From Aliiglaciecola sp. 3_MG-2023 (GTDB lineage Bacteria; Pseudomonadota; Gammaproteobacteria; Enterobacterales; Alteromonadaceae): a stretch of DNA of 64,000 nt. Both the position numbers and the translations under genes were made by a program. Shown here piece by piece: positions 8,569-17,965 of this stretch. The notes below the pieces were generated by a model. That model searched no databases. It was not told the origin of the DNA and saw only the letters and a program-made list of their open reading frames with translations. Every line of letters begins with the position of its first letter. Position 1 is the first letter of the stretch. The DNA lies in NCBI RefSeq assembly GCF_030548205.1, contig NZ_JAUORV010000004.1:277706-341705 (forward strand), read 5' to 3'.

Positions 8569-10593
8569 TTAAAAAGGTCCTAAAGCAGCACTCGGGTTAT
8601 CCCACAACGCCTGCCAAACTTGATTTCCGCGGAAGTAATACACGTAATCACCTTGGATCACACTGCGATCGTCACCAGAGTAGCTATATTCATTACTAGC
8701 ATCATCCGCTTTGACATTACCTAACCATTGCAATTCCGGCAATTCACTTTTTGATTCAACTTCAAATAACATCAAACTATTACCTGGAACATCAACCACG
8801 TTTTCCAGGATGGTAATATCGCTGTCACTGTTGAGTTTTTCCACTGGAAAGGCAAACCGATAATGCCCGTCCACTTCCAATACACTCAACGCTTTATAAT
8901 TAAACTCAACAGGCGTGAATGCATCAGCTGCTATCCATGATGAGAGTTCAATGGGGTGACTACTATCTCGAATATCAAATAAGCTGATTTTCATGCCTAC
9001 GGGTTCAGCAGGCGGTGGCGACAACATTGTTTCAGCACGGTTTTTTAGGTCCGATGGATTGTTTTCAATTAGGTTGGAATCGGTGCTGTTAGCTAGATCT
9101 TCGATCTCGACTTGCTGTCCAACTCCTAGCAATAAACCATTCTTAAGGGGGTGCAAATAACTGGAAAAACCAGGTATCTCTAAACTACCGGCGATAAATG
9201 GTGTTGTATTATCACTCAAATCAATTACATATAAGGGATCAATTCGTTCAAATGTTACTATGTAAGCTTTGTCATCAATAAATCTCACTGCGTAAATATC
9301 TTCACCGGGTTTACCTATGGTTTCAGTGTGATTTTCATTTGGCAGGCTGGCAACAATCGCTAATTCATTGCCATTTTGGCTCAAAACCCTAAGTTGATGA
9401 GTTGCTGGAGAAACAGAATAATCCGTAGTGACTACCCGCAAATAGCCTTCACTTTCATCAATTTTAAATAGAGGATCGCTGCGCCAGCTCAAAATACCAT
9501 CTACCTCCCCAGAAGCCTGGTACGCCATAGTTTCCAAACTCACTTTATGAAAAGCAGTTTGTTGCCCTTCAATACTGCTGGCTAAGTACATGGATTGTTC
9601 CGACATATAGAGCAAATAAGCTTGTAAACTCATACAAATGGACTGGTGATCATTGGGATCTTCTATATTGACTCTCGTCACCGTCAATATCTGCGCGTAA
9701 CCATCATTTTCCTCCGCAGATTCTGCAACATAACATTCTGACATATCATTCATTGCGCTGGATTGACCATCAATGTTCAAATGCGGCATCAACTCATCAG
9801 CATCTAATTGCGCGACTTTTTGATAGTTGGCCAATTTCTCTTCATCTGTGCTCGCCTGCGGCTGGAGCCCTTCAATATAGGGCACATAGCTACTAACTAA
9901 GTAAAGTTGTTCCTCTATCCTTCTAGTTGAAAGCAATGCGCCATCAAAGGTAAGTAGGTTTGCCTCAGTGGCATTTTCGGGATCACTTACATTAAAAATT
10001 TGAATACTAAATTGCTGCTCTACGGGTTCCCAAGGTGCAATAGTCACCCCATTAATAGGATAAATAGGCGACTCAGAACTTATTGCAACTAAGCGGTTTT
10101 GGTGTAAGTAAATTCCCATAATATTATCGTCTTCACGAGCCAATTGAAGACTCTCCAAACGACTTAAGCTGTTGTTGTCGCCGCGCTGAACAATGCCTAT
10201 ATCCGCGGCGCTTTGATTTTCATTTGACCAAACAGGGGAATTTGCCAAATAGAAAGTTTGCCCATCATATTTAACTCTGTCAGCTTCATCGACGCCATTT
10301 TCAATGGTGTTCGTTGCAGAAAATTGGGGGGCTGCCAGGCTCGGAATTGCCACTTCCCCTTCGACATTAGAATCTGCAGCAAATAATGAAGCGGCATAAA
10401 TCCCATTTTTAATATATTCTTCGGCTTTTTCAGCATCTTGGGTTAAAGGTCCAATGAACCCAGTTGGTTGATTGACTTGGGGAGGCGATTCAATCACTTT
10501 GGTGTTGGTTTCGCTTTTCCCTCCACTTCCGCCGCATGCAGCCAATAGCAGGGCAGAAAAAACCACGGTTGTTGCAACTTTATATCCGTACAT
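8569..10593 (-). CDS. Lipoprotein with C-terminal beta-propeller domain
   Basis: The start at ATG 10593 is preferred: AGGTG lies about 9 nt upstream, whereas the in-frame GTG at 10602 has no separate ribosome site. The 674-residue protein begins with a lipoprotein signal and lipobox LAAC, Cys20, then a Gly/Ser spacer. The remainder matches the secreted beta-propeller family (Pfam Beta_propel type). It has an early NGVDEADRVKYDG stretch, typical of the family, and repeated blades of the form xYVIDLSDNTTPFIAGSLEIPG. It is probably anchored to a membrane facing the periplasm or surface. No enzymatic residues are evident and the role is unknown. Confidence 0.85.
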   Translation of the reverse strand: MYGYKVATTVVFSALLLAACGGSGGKSETNTKVIESPPQVNQPTGFIGPLTQDAEKAEEYIKNGIYAASLFAADSNVEGEVAIPSLAAPQFSATNTIENGVDEADRVKYDGQTFYLANSPVWSNENQSAADIGIVQRGDNNSLSRLESLQLAREDDNIMGIYLHQNRLVAISSESPIYPINGVTIAPWEPVEQQFSIQIFNVSDPENATEANLLTFDGALLSTRRIEEQLYLVSSYVPYIEGLQPQASTDEEKLANYQKVAQLDADELMPHLNIDGQSSAMNDMSECYVAESAEENDGYAQILTVTRVNIEDPNDHQSICMSLQAYLLYMSEQSMYLASSIEGQQTAFHKVSLETMAYQASGEVDGILSWRSDPLFKIDESEGYLRVVTTDYSVSPATHQLRVLSQNGNELAIVASLPNENHTETIGKPGEDIYAVRFIDDKAYIVTFERIDPLYVIDLSDNTTPFIAGSLEIPGFSSYLHPLKNGLLLGVGQQVEIEDLANSTDSNLIENNPSDLKNRAETMLSPPPAEPVGMKISLFDIRDSSHPIELSSWIAADAFTPVEFNYKALSVLEVDGHYRFAFPVEKLNSDSDITILENVVDVPGNSLMLFEVESKSELPELQWLGNVKADDASNEYSYSGDDRSVIQGDYVYYFRGNQVWQALWDNPSAALGPF

Positions 10594-10792
10594 GGCAAAC
10601 ACCTAAACCTAAATTTTGCGAAATTTATTGGACTAATCCTAGTCAATGAATTTGTCATTTTCTATTATCAATTGACAATAATTGTGAAAATTTGTAACCC
10701 TGAGATGTCCCATTGTAAAAGGTCTGTTAACCTTGAATATTGAGGGAAGTTTTGCATATTAGAATTGCACTAATAAAAGGTTGAGGACTGGG

Positions 10793-11671
10793 GTGTTAAA
10801 ACACTATCTTAAATACGTTATCTTTTTCATTGCAACGAGTTATGCAATACCAACTTTGAGCTGTGAAGCATCTAAATACTGCATTCAAGAAGGAGAATGG
10901 GATATTGGTGTGGCGTTTGGATTAGGTTTACGTACAAATCCATTAGTAGACGGCGACAACTTCCCGAACCTTATATTGATTGATGTTGCCTGGTATGGCG
11001 AACAGTTTTATTTTGATAATGCTGAACTAGGCTACCAATGGTTGCAAACTCAAGAATTCGGCGTTGAAAGCTATTTAACCCTAGATCGTGAGAAAACATT
11101 CTTTGAGCTTTGGCACCCTGGCAACGTCACTGTCCCTGCCGTTCTCCCCTCTTCTCCTTCAGTAGACACGCCTGATAAAGGCTCAGAGGATGAGCCGAAT
11201 TCTGATAACCTAAGATTGTCTGTTGATGAAATTAGTGACCGCAATTGGGCAATGAATTTCGGTACTCGATTTCACTTCTATAGCGGAAATCATGAAGTCA
11301 GTTTCTCCATCGAAACCGATGCAAGCAAAGTGCATAACGGTCAAAAGGCCAATTTATCCTATCAGTATTTTTGGTCAGGTGATGACTGGCAATTTGTCGT
11401 TCGTCCAAGTTTAATTTGGAAGAGCGCTAAACTAGCAAATTATTACTATGGGATTAACGAAAAAGATACTATCGACTCCAGCTTTCACTACTCGGTCTCA
11501 TCTGGAATACAGCCGGGGTTATCCTTTTTATACACCCAAAAGCTGAATGAAGATTGGCACTGGGTAGCTAACCTAGCATATCGTAAACTCCATGCTTCAA
11601 TGGTTAATAGCCCCATTGTTGAAGAAGACAATGTCAGCAATGTATTTTTAGGCGTGGGGCGTCGATTTTGA
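10793..11671 (+). CDS. MipA/OmpV family outer-membrane protein
   Basis: The start at GTG 10793 sits 6 nt after GAGG and leads directly into a signal peptide (MLKHYLKYVIFFIATSYA); an upstream TTG at 10781 contains that ribosome site and is unlikely. The 292-residue product shows the MipA/OmpV pattern: an N-terminal IGVAFGLGLRTNPL strand, alternating aromatic beta-strands, and a C-terminal strand ending VFLGVGRRF. Family members are small beta-barrels often induced by envelope-acting compounds through a neighbouring two-component system. It is the first gene of a four-gene operon, and its stop overlaps the next start by one base. Confidence 0.88.
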   Translation: MLKHYLKYVIFFIATSYAIPTLSCEASKYCIQEGEWDIGVAFGLGLRTNPLVDGDNFPNLILIDVAWYGEQFYFDNAELGYQWLQTQEFGVESYLTLDREKTFFELWHPGNVTVPAVLPSSPSVDTPDKGSEDEPNSDNLRLSVDEISDRNWAMNFGTRFHFYSGNHEVSFSIETDASKVHNGQKANLSYQYFWSGDDWQFVVRPSLIWKSAKLANYYYGINEKDTIDSSFHYSVSSGIQPGLSFLYTQKLNEDWHWVANLAYRKLHASMVNSPIVEEDNVSNVFLGVGRRF

Positions 11672-12072
11672 TGATTCACCGCAAACCAACAACCTTTTTT
11701 GGCTACCTATCAATGACGAGTATGTTAGCACTTGCATACTTGCCGAGTACCTGGAGTCAAACACCGAGCTGGCGTGTACAACCAAAAGTATGCATCGTTG
11801 AAAACTTAGGGGATACCTGTGAAATGGTTTTAACCCTCAAATTTGAGAATTTAGCACCAGGAACATACTGCTATTATCAAGGGCAAACTCGATTAAACTG
11901 TTGGACAGGTGCTGCAGTTAACAAAACCCTTAATATCCGTTTCACAGAAGAAACCACGCTATATCTTAAATCTGAAAATGGTAAGGTCATTTTATCCCAT
12001 CAACTGGATATCAAAGCCAGAGCGAGTAAAAAGCAAGTTAGACGGGTAAGGCAACCTTGGAGTCTATTTTGA
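11671..12072 (+). CDS. DUF3019 domain-containing exported protein
   Basis: The ATG at 11671 shares its A with the preceding TGA stop, so translation is probably coupled. The 133-residue product has a signal peptide (residues 1-30, ending SLTWSQ-like at PSTWSQ) and a small beta-rich domain with four cysteines (CIVENLGDTCEM and CYYQG...LNC) that fits DUF3019. This family is usually found beside MipA and an OmpR-type regulator, as here. The function is unknown; a periplasmic ligand-sensing or accessory role for the two-component system is a guess. Confidence 0.82.
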   Translation: MIHRKPTTFFGYLSMTSMLALAYLPSTWSQTPSWRVQPKVCIVENLGDTCEMVLTLKFENLAPGTYCYYQGQTRLNCWTGAAVNKTLNIRFTEETTLYLKSENGKVILSHQLDIKARASKKQVRRVRQPWSLF

Positions 12073-12773
12073 GCAAGCGTATTTTACTAATTGAGGATGA
12101 CAAACGATTAAGTCAATTAATGGCTAATTTTCTAAATCAGCAAGATTTTGAAGTTCAGTGTTTATATGACTCTGTTAATTTGCCCAACACCATGAGCCAA
12201 TTTGAGCCGGACATCATTATTCTGGATATCATGCTACCAGGGGAAGATGGTTTCGAGTTATGTAAAAAATTGCGTAAAACCTTTACTGGCCCCCTGCTAT
12301 TCGTCACAGCGAAAAGTTCCGATTTCGATCAAGTGTTAGGCTTGGAGCTCGGTGCAGATGATTATGTGATAAAACCCGTCGAACCTCGCGTATTATTAGC
12401 TCGGATTAATGCCTTGTTGAGGCGTAGCGAAACATTAAGCAATGACACTCAATCCCAAAGCGATCAATTACATTTTGGGCAATTGCGTATAAATCGTAGT
12501 TCTCGACAAGTATTTTTAGCAGATGAGACCATCCAATTGACCAGTCATGAATTCGATATGTTGTGGAAATTAGCCAGCAATCCATCCAAATTGGTTGAAC
12601 GAGAAACCCTTTACAGCGAATTAATTGGCAGAGAGTATGATGGTTTAGACCGATCCGCTGATGTCCGCATTTCTCGTTTGCGCAAAAAACTCAGAGATAA
12701 TCCGCAAAACCCGTACAAAATCAAAACAATTTGGGGCAAAGGATTCTTCTTTGTCCCTGATGCTTGGGAGTAA
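12069..12773 (+). CDS. OmpR-family response regulator (RstA-like)
   Basis: The TTG at 12069 overlaps the upstream stop and lies 6 nt after GGAG, so it is preferred over TTG 12057. The receiver domain opens RILLIEDD; Asp53 in IILDIMLPG is the phosphorylation site, and KPVEP carries the conserved lysine. Residues from about 135 on form a winged-helix DNA-binding domain ending KTIWGKGFFF. With the kinase immediately downstream it forms a two-component system that probably controls the mipA-like gene heading this operon. Confidence 0.92.
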   Translation: MSKRILLIEDDKRLSQLMANFLNQQDFEVQCLYDSVNLPNTMSQFEPDIIILDIMLPGEDGFELCKKLRKTFTGPLLFVTAKSSDFDQVLGLELGADDYVIKPVEPRVLLARINALLRRSETLSNDTQSQSDQLHFGQLRINRSSRQVFLADETIQLTSHEFDMLWKLASNPSKLVERETLYSELIGREYDGLDRSADVRISRLRKKLRDNPQNPYKIKTIWGKGFFFVPDAWE

Positions 12774-12803
12774 CTCCATTTTGAACCAATCCCCAGCAAC
12801 AAC

Positions 12804-14057
12804 ATGACTCGATTATTTCTAAGCCTTTATATATTTATCGCCTTATCCCTAGTTGCATTAAGTGCTTTACTCAACCATGTCTTTTTTAACGATGACGCCA
12901 TTAATCAAAGTGATGCCTTGTTAATTAATTCACTCACGGCTTTGCATCAGCGAGGAGGGATCAGGGCCGATGATTTAGATAACAAGCTGTTCTCCTTAAG
13001 AACATTGAATACGAGCGATATGGCATGGAACGATGAAGAGTTAGCAATATTAGAAAAACAATTACCCGTTGTGTTATTTGATAACCAAAAGGGTACTCAG
13101 ATTTATTTCCAATCACCCGGCGAAATATTGCTTGAAATTACCTTGTTATCTAGTCAAACAAGTAACAGCAAGTATTTACTTTACAGTGGTTTATTTTTCT
13201 TTTTATTGGCAGGTGTAATTGCGCTTTGGTTATGGCCTTTGTGGAAAGATCTTCTAAAGCTAAAACAAACAGCCACGCGCATTGGCCCAAGCGGAGATTT
13301 CCCACCTATCGAAATCGATCGAACTTCAGTAGTGTACCCAATTGCTATTGCCTTAAACGACTTGGGTAATCGGGTACGAGAATTATTAAATACACAAAGA
13401 GAACTAACCGGGGCGGTTGCCCATGAGTTCAGAACCCCTTTATCTCGCTTAAAATTTGCCATTGCAGCTCATGATTATGCTCAAGGGGGCCCTTGGAGCG
13501 AGATGAATAAAGATATTGATGAATTAGAAAAGTTAGTACAGGAAATGTTGAGCTACACCAGTATGGAAGTGCAAGAGCCAGAGTTAAACATCACAGAGAT
13601 CCCCCTTCTCACATTATGTAAGCAGCGGATTAGCTATTTACAGAAAGGTATTCCATCCCAGTTAAAAATTGATATTGTGGGCTCAGATTATACTATCTTA
13701 GGTGATGAACACTTCATCGAAAGGGTAATAGATAACCTAATTAATAATGCCAGTCGATATGCGCGATCAACAATTTTAATTCAGGTTTCCCGTGACTCAA
13801 AAGGAATATTAGTGCGCATGGAAGACGACGGCTTAGGGGTACCTGAAATTTATCAAAAGCGTATTTTCGAGCCTTTCTTCCGCCCAGACAATAGCCGCGA
13901 TAGAAAACGCGGTGGCGCTGGATTAGGACTGGCAATTATCAAACGCATAATGCACTGGCATGAAGGTGAGTGCTGGGTCGAAAACGCCAAATTAGGTGGC
14001 GCAAGTTTTTGTCTTTTATTTAAAACAGCACCTATGATTAAGTCACGTAGCAATTGA
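12804..14057 (+). CDS. Sensor histidine kinase (RstB-like)
   Basis: The 417-residue inner-membrane kinase has TM segments at about 4-25 and 126-147 that bracket a roughly 100-residue periplasmic sensor. A HAMP-like linker follows, then an H-box ([12 protein letters not shown], His207), N-box ([11 protein letters not shown]), G1 box (EDDGLGVPE) and G2 box (GGAGLGLAI). It is cognate to the preceding regulator. The periplasmic domain has no motif I recognise; the neighbouring MipA and DUF3019 proteins suggest that it senses an envelope or compound stress. Confidence 0.92.
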   Translation: MTRLFLSLYIFIALSLVALSALLNHVFFNDDAINQSDALLINSLTALHQRGGIRADDLDNKLFSLRTLNTSDMAWNDEELAILEKQLPVVLFDNQKGTQIYFQSPGEILLEITLLSSQTSNSKYLLYSGLFFFLLAGVIALWLWPLWKDLLKLKQTATRIGPSGDFPPIEIDRTSVVYPIAIALNDLGNRVRELLNTQRELTGAVAHEFRTPLSRLKFAIAAHDYAQGGPWSEMNKDIDELEKLVQEMLSYTSMEVQEPELNITEIPLLTLCKQRISYLQKGIPSQLKIDIVGSDYTILGDEHFIERVIDNLINNASRYARSTILIQVSRDSKGILVRMEDDGLGVPEIYQKRIFEPFFRPDNSRDRKRGGAGLGLAIIKRIMHWHEGECWVENAKLGGASFCLLFKTAPMIKSRSN

Positions 14058-14094
14058 CCTCATATCCAGATACAAAAGTTATGTTGCGATGCCC

Positions 14095-14466
14095 CTAGCC
14101 AGACTCGCTAGTTTGTAACAAGGTGGAATGACTAATCGTGTGACAAACCAGCTCTAAGTTTGAGCCATTTACGTAAGGATTAATTTCGCGTTCAACGCAA
14201 TATTTAGCATGAAAATTCACTAGGTTTTCGGAACTATCGGTAATTTGTAAAATATAATCACGCTGAAAATCACGCATTTGTTCAGTGTAAGGAGCCAAAG
14301 AATAACGCACATCTTTAAGTTGCGTTTTTTCCATTTTCATCGATATATCAGTCATGAATTGGGTTAAGCTATTTTGAATATCCGCTAGCAAATACTGAGC
14401 AAATGGCGAGCGCAGCGCCATGACTAAGATCACTATTTCCGCTAAAATAATTAAATACCTAAACAT
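14095..14466 (-). CDS. Hypothetical membrane-anchored protein
   Basis: The 123-residue product has one N-terminal hydrophobic helix (about residues 3-19) and then a polar, probably helical domain with two cysteines (KYCVERE and LVCHTI) that could pair in the periplasm. I do not recognise a family. It is convergent with the histidine kinase gene. Two overlapping AGTCTA palindromes lie 47-71 bp upstream of its start (separate entry), which argues that it is a real, regulated gene. Confidence 0.55.
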   Translation of the reverse strand: MFRYLIILAEIVILVMALRSPFAQYLLADIQNSLTQFMTDISMKMEKTQLKDVRYSLAPYTEQMRDFQRDYILQITDSSENLVNFHAKYCVEREINPYVNGSNLELVCHTISHSTLLQTSESG

Positions 14467-14512
14467 AGTTTCACATCTAAACAGGGCAAAAAATGCCCAG
14501 AGCCAAAACGGA

Positions 14513-14537
14513 AGTCTAACTTAGACTAACTAGTCTA
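14513..14537. promoter_or_regulatory. Overlapping palindromes, candidate operator
   Basis: AGTCTAACTTAGACT (14513-14527) and TAGACTAACTAGTCTA (14522-14537) are both perfect inverted repeats sharing one arm. The second has the 7-2-7 layout of RutR-type boxes but with different bases. It lies between rutF and the hypothetical gene starting at 14466. Related AGTCTA arms occur in the 39930-39971 region. Confidence 0.45.
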
Positions 14538-14683
14538 GCTTTTAAAGACTCAGGTATTATCCATGCTTATACAAGAGTCTTTTAATCAATACCCATATAA
14601 ACAAATACTTAGCCCAATTTAATAACCAAATAATTGGTTTGTAAAAGCGGGAAGCGAAAAAGCCTCTATGCTGATTGTGTAAT

Positions 14684-15211
14684 TCAATCACACAGATGAT
14701 GATATCCCCGTTGGAAATAAACTAAAGCGCCAGCTTGTTCTCTCTGCTTGACAGCGACGACTTCACAGAAAATAACATCGTGAGTAGCAACACTTTGAAT
14801 ATGCGTGATTTTACAATCAAAGGCGACAGCAGCGTCTGCTAACACTGGCGATCCGGTTTTCAACCTTTCCCACTTCCCTATTGCAAAACGATCTGCCATT
14901 GCCGCTTTACCACCAAATACATTCGACAATGATTCATGGCCTTCGGTAAGGGTATTTATCGCTAAATAAGGGCTGTCAACAAACGCACTATGTACCGAAG
15001 CACTTCTATTTAAACAGACCAATAAGGTCGCCGGATTATCACTTACACTGCAAACCGCAGTTGCTGTAAACCCTACATCTCCAGTGGCACTGGATGTAGT
15101 TACAATATTCACTGCACCGGCTAAACTTGCCATACTATCTCGAAAACACTCTGGTGTTATGCAAGGCATCGCTTCAGATTGTGAAGACAACTTTTCTATA
15201 TCTGGTTTCAC
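14684..15211 (-). CDS. rutF: RutF, flavin reductase of the pyrimidine degradation operon
   Basis: The GTG start at 15211 follows GGAG by 7 nt. The 175-residue product belongs to the flavin reductase-like FMN-binding family (FRDSMASLAGAVNIVTT, LLVCLNRSASVH, YFQRGYHHL). In the Rut pathway it supplies reduced FMN to the RutA monooxygenase. It is the last gene of the operon. E. coli has rutG, the uracil permease, after it; here nothing similar follows. Confidence 0.93.
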   Translation of the reverse strand: MKPDIEKLSSQSEAMPCITPECFRDSMASLAGAVNIVTTSSATGDVGFTATAVCSVSDNPATLLVCLNRSASVHSAFVDSPYLAINTLTEGHESLSNVFGGKAAMADRFAIGKWERLKTGSPVLADAAVAFDCKITHIQSVATHDVIFCEVVAVKQREQAGALVYFQRGYHHLCD

Positions 15212-15262
15212 TGGACCACTCCTAAATACATTCGCTTTTAACAGCAGAGTAAAGCCATAGGG

Positions 15263-15853
15263 CTATACAATTTCACAGGCATCATCAAAGGCCAAACGAG
15301 GAAGTCGCTTATGCACTTTAGAGCCATCACCGTATCCTAAGTTAATCAAGAAATTAACTTTCCACGTGCTGTTTTCAAAGAAGGTTTGATTAAGCAACTC
15401 GGGATTAAACCCTGACATCGCGCCCGTGTCTAGCCCTAATGCTCTGGCCGCGCTAATTAAATAAGCGCCTTGTAGAGAGCTATTACGCATGGCAGTTTCG
15501 TAAGCTGCATCCGGACTGGATGTAAACCAACTGCGGGCATCTGCGTAGGGAAATAAAGTCGGTAATTGCTCATAAAATTCACTATCGTAGGCAACAATTA
15601 CAGTACAAGGCGCACTCATAGTTTGCTCTACATTGCCCTTAGATAAAGCAGGTTTTAGCTTCTCTCTGCCCTCATCGGAACTAATAAAAACAAAACGAGC
15701 AGGACTGCAATTAGCCGATGTTGGACCCAATTTAACCAAGTCATACAACTGCAACAGCAATTCTTTGGGTATGATTCGGTCCTGCCAGCTAGTGTGAGTA
15801 TGAGCTTGAGTAAATAATTGCGCTAATGCCGCATTATCTAATTGTGTTGTCAT
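15263..15853 (-). CDS. rutE: RutE, malonic semialdehyde reductase
   Basis: The 196-residue nitroreductase-fold protein is of the RutE/HadB type. [19 protein letters not shown] near residues 37-55 is the family FMN-binding signature, and [13 protein letters not shown] is conserved in RutE. It reduces malonic semialdehyde, the toxic end product of pyrimidine ring cleavage, to 3-hydroxypropionate. The ATG at 15853 is unambiguous. The gene lies 51 bp upstream of rutF on the same strand. Confidence 0.93.
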   Translation of the reverse strand: MTTQLDNAALAQLFTQAHTHTSWQDRIIPKELLLQLYDLVKLGPTSANCSPARFVFISSDEGREKLKPALSKGNVEQTMSAPCTVIVAYDSEFYEQLPTLFPYADARSWFTSSPDAAYETAMRNSSLQGAYLISAARALGLDTGAMSGFNPELLNQTFFENSTWKVNFLINLGYGDGSKVHKRLPRLAFDDACEIV

Positions 15854-15908
15854 AATTTATAAATTCCAAATCGAGTTGTGTCATAGTCACCTGAAATTAG
15901 GCGTTGAT

Positions 15909-16697
15909 TCAATGACCTTTTAAATAGTGATTGAGATGTTCAAGTAAAAGCTGATTAAATTCATCAGTTATGGTTACTGTACACGCATGCCCGCCATATT
16001 CAAAAATATGTAATTTTGAATTCGCAATTCCATCAGCCAAGATGGCTGAACGTTGCCATGGCACTAAGGCATCGTCTTTATTGGCTATTATTAAGGTATT
16101 GGCTTTGATTGCATTGAGTTGACCGTCGATATCAAATTGACTCAATGCGGAGATTCGTGCCAGTAAATTTTGTTTATCGGGGAAGTTTTTTAACATATGT
16201 TGTTCTTCGACGTTGAGTAATTCGGCATTTTTTGCAATCCAATCCGGTGGATAGAGCATAAGTGCCTGCATCTGCAAATACACGTCGGCAGAACAGTTAT
16301 GTAATAGTGCCTTGCGAATATTAAAACATCGAAGGGTGTGTGGGTTTGGGCTACTCCAGGCGTTAATGAGTACCAAAGATTGAAGGATCTCTGGACGTTG
16401 CAGGGCAATTTCTAACCCCACTAAACCGCCCAATGCATGGCCAACAAAATGACATTGTTGTATTTGGATATCGTTTAATAATGCGAGTAATTCTCTGCTC
16501 ATCGATTTTATCGAATAGTCGTTAGGTAAACTCGCTGGACTTCTTCCTGTTCCATTATGATCATAAACAATTACCCGCCATGAGGATTCTAAAACCGGTA
16601 TTAGTGTTTCCCAAAAATGCCCAGAGCCACCCAGTCCCGAACTTAAAACCACGGTGGGCGCAGTACTATCTTGCAAACCAACTACTTCGTAAAACAT
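15909..16697 (-). CDS. rutD: RutD, alpha/beta hydrolase-fold enzyme of aminoacrylate breakdown
   Basis: ATG 16697 (MFYEVVG) is preferred over GTG 16706, which has no ribosome site. The protein has an alpha/beta-hydrolase fold with oxyanion loop SSGLGGSGHFW. Its nucleophile elbow reads VGHALGG, so Ala88 stands where a serine nucleophile is expected; this substitution is also found in E. coli RutD and is therefore not decay. The late Asp (IIANKDDALVPW) and His (EYGGHACT) are present. RutD is proposed to hasten hydrolysis of aminoacrylate or its peracid to malonic semialdehyde. An alternative start would add three residues. Confidence 0.9.
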   Translation of the reverse strand: MFYEVVGLQDSTAPTVVLSSGLGGSGHFWETLIPVLESSWRVIVYDHNGTGRSPASLPNDYSIKSMSRELLALLNDIQIQQCHFVGHALGGLVGLEIALQRPEILQSLVLINAWSSPNPHTLRCFNIRKALLHNCSADVYLQMQALMLYPPDWIAKNAELLNVEEQHMLKNFPDKQNLLARISALSQFDIDGQLNAIKANTLIIANKDDALVPWQRSAILADGIANSKLHIFEYGGHACTVTITDEFNQLLLEHLNHYLKGH

Positions 16698-16792
16698 GTT
16701 GCTCACTTATTCATTTAAGATAGTTAAAATGCATGCACTCAAATGAAAAGCATTGCCTAGGGCAACACCATACTACTAAATGCATCGGATTA

Positions 16793-17182
16793 TTATCCTT
16801 GGTCTACATGCGCAACACTGGCAATCTCAACCAGTGCATCCGGCTTCACTAAGCCACATTGGATACAATAACGAGCGGGTTTTTCGCCAGCAAAATATTC
16901 TGCATATACTTGGTTGATGGCGGCATAATCCTCCCAATCACGCAGTAGTATAGTATTGAAGGTAATATCATCCATAGTTCCGCCAGCAGCCTCAACGACA
17001 CTTTTAATACTTTCCAATACATGACGCGTTTGCGCTTCGGCATCACCAACGTGTACCACATTGTTGTCTTTATCAAAGGCCAAAGTACCTGAAACATACA
17101 AAATATTATCAGCCATTGAGCCAGGCACATAAGGTGCTAAAGGCTTGCCTGTACCTGCTGGTATAATTGATTTTTTAGTCAT
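16793..17182 (-). CDS. rutC: RutC, RidA-family 3-aminoacrylate deaminase
   Basis: The 129-residue product is a full-length YjgF/RidA-fold protein ([19 protein letters not shown] near residues 9-27). [10 protein letters not shown] near 101-110 carries the conserved arginine and cysteine of the trimer-interface active site. In the Rut pathway it acts on 3-aminoacrylate released by RutB. It lies between rutB and rutD with short gaps in the same operon. Confidence 0.93.
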   Translation of the reverse strand: MTKKSIIPAGTGKPLAPYVPGSMADNILYVSGTLAFDKDNNVVHVGDAEAQTRHVLESIKSVVEAAGGTMDDITFNTILLRDWEDYAAINQVYAEYFAGEKPARYCIQCGLVKPDALVEIASVAHVDQG

Positions 17183-17239
17183 ACTGAATTACCTATGTTT
17201 TAGGGTTTAGGAAAGTTGAGTTAGCGTGTTTTGCCATCA

Positions 17240-17965
17240 TTAGGCAACGACTTTGCAGAAGTCTTCGACGGTTGACACCCAACCAAAAAATGTAGAAATG
17301 TTATATAGAGCTGACTCTTGAATCATATCGGGGCCAGCTTGATGGGTTGCATCCGCTAACACCACACCAAAATACTCCAAGAAAAAACCATCCCGTAAGG
17401 TAGATTCCACACATACATTGGTTGCTATGCCGGTGAACACTAAATTTCGAATACCGCGACTGCGCAGCATGCTGTCTAAATTTGTATTGAAAAAACCACT
17501 GTAGCGGGTTTTGGGAATAACAATGTCACCTGGTTTTGGACTGAGCTCATCAACCAACTGATAATCCCATGACCCTTTTGCTAGCAAAGTACCTTTTAGT
17601 TCAGGTTGCTTACGCATTGTTTTTAGCGCATTAGACTTGTACCAATTGGGCGAACCAGGTCCGCCCGCTTCAGCATATTCTGCGTCCCATCCATTTTGGA
17701 AAAACACCACGGTTATGCCTGCTTTTCTCGCTGCGGCTATGGCTTTAGTGATATTAGCAATCACTGGACCGGTACTCGATATATCAAAACCCGCTTTATC
17801 TAAATAGCCGTCTTTGCTGGCATAAGCGTTTTGCATATCGACCACGATAAGCGCTGTTTGTTTAATATCCATTGCTAAAGGCTCTGGTTGCGCCGACAAA
17901 ATGACTTCATTGCTTTTATCTGCGTTGCGAAGCCCAGCAATACTCAATTCACCGTTATTCAGCAT
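17240..17965 (-). CDS. rutB: RutB, ureidoacrylate amidohydrolase
   Basis: The 241-residue product is a cysteine hydrolase of the isochorismatase superfamily. The catalytic triad is visible as Asp43 (VVDMQNAY), Lys152 ([10 protein letters not shown]) and Cys185 (ATNVCVEST). It cleaves peroxyureidoacrylate/ureidoacrylate into aminoacrylate and carbamate. Its start overlaps the rutA stop by one base (TGATG pattern), indicating translational coupling. Confidence 0.95.
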   Translation of the reverse strand: MLNNGELSIAGLRNADKSNEVILSAQPEPLAMDIKQTALIVVDMQNAYASKDGYLDKAGFDISSTGPVIANITKAIAAARKAGITVVFFQNGWDAEYAEAGGPGSPNWYKSNALKTMRKQPELKGTLLAKGSWDYQLVDELSPKPGDIVIPKTRYSGFFNTNLDSMLRSRGIRNLVFTGIATNVCVESTLRDGFFLEYFGVVLADATHQAGPDMIQESALYNISTFFGWVSTVEDFCKVVA

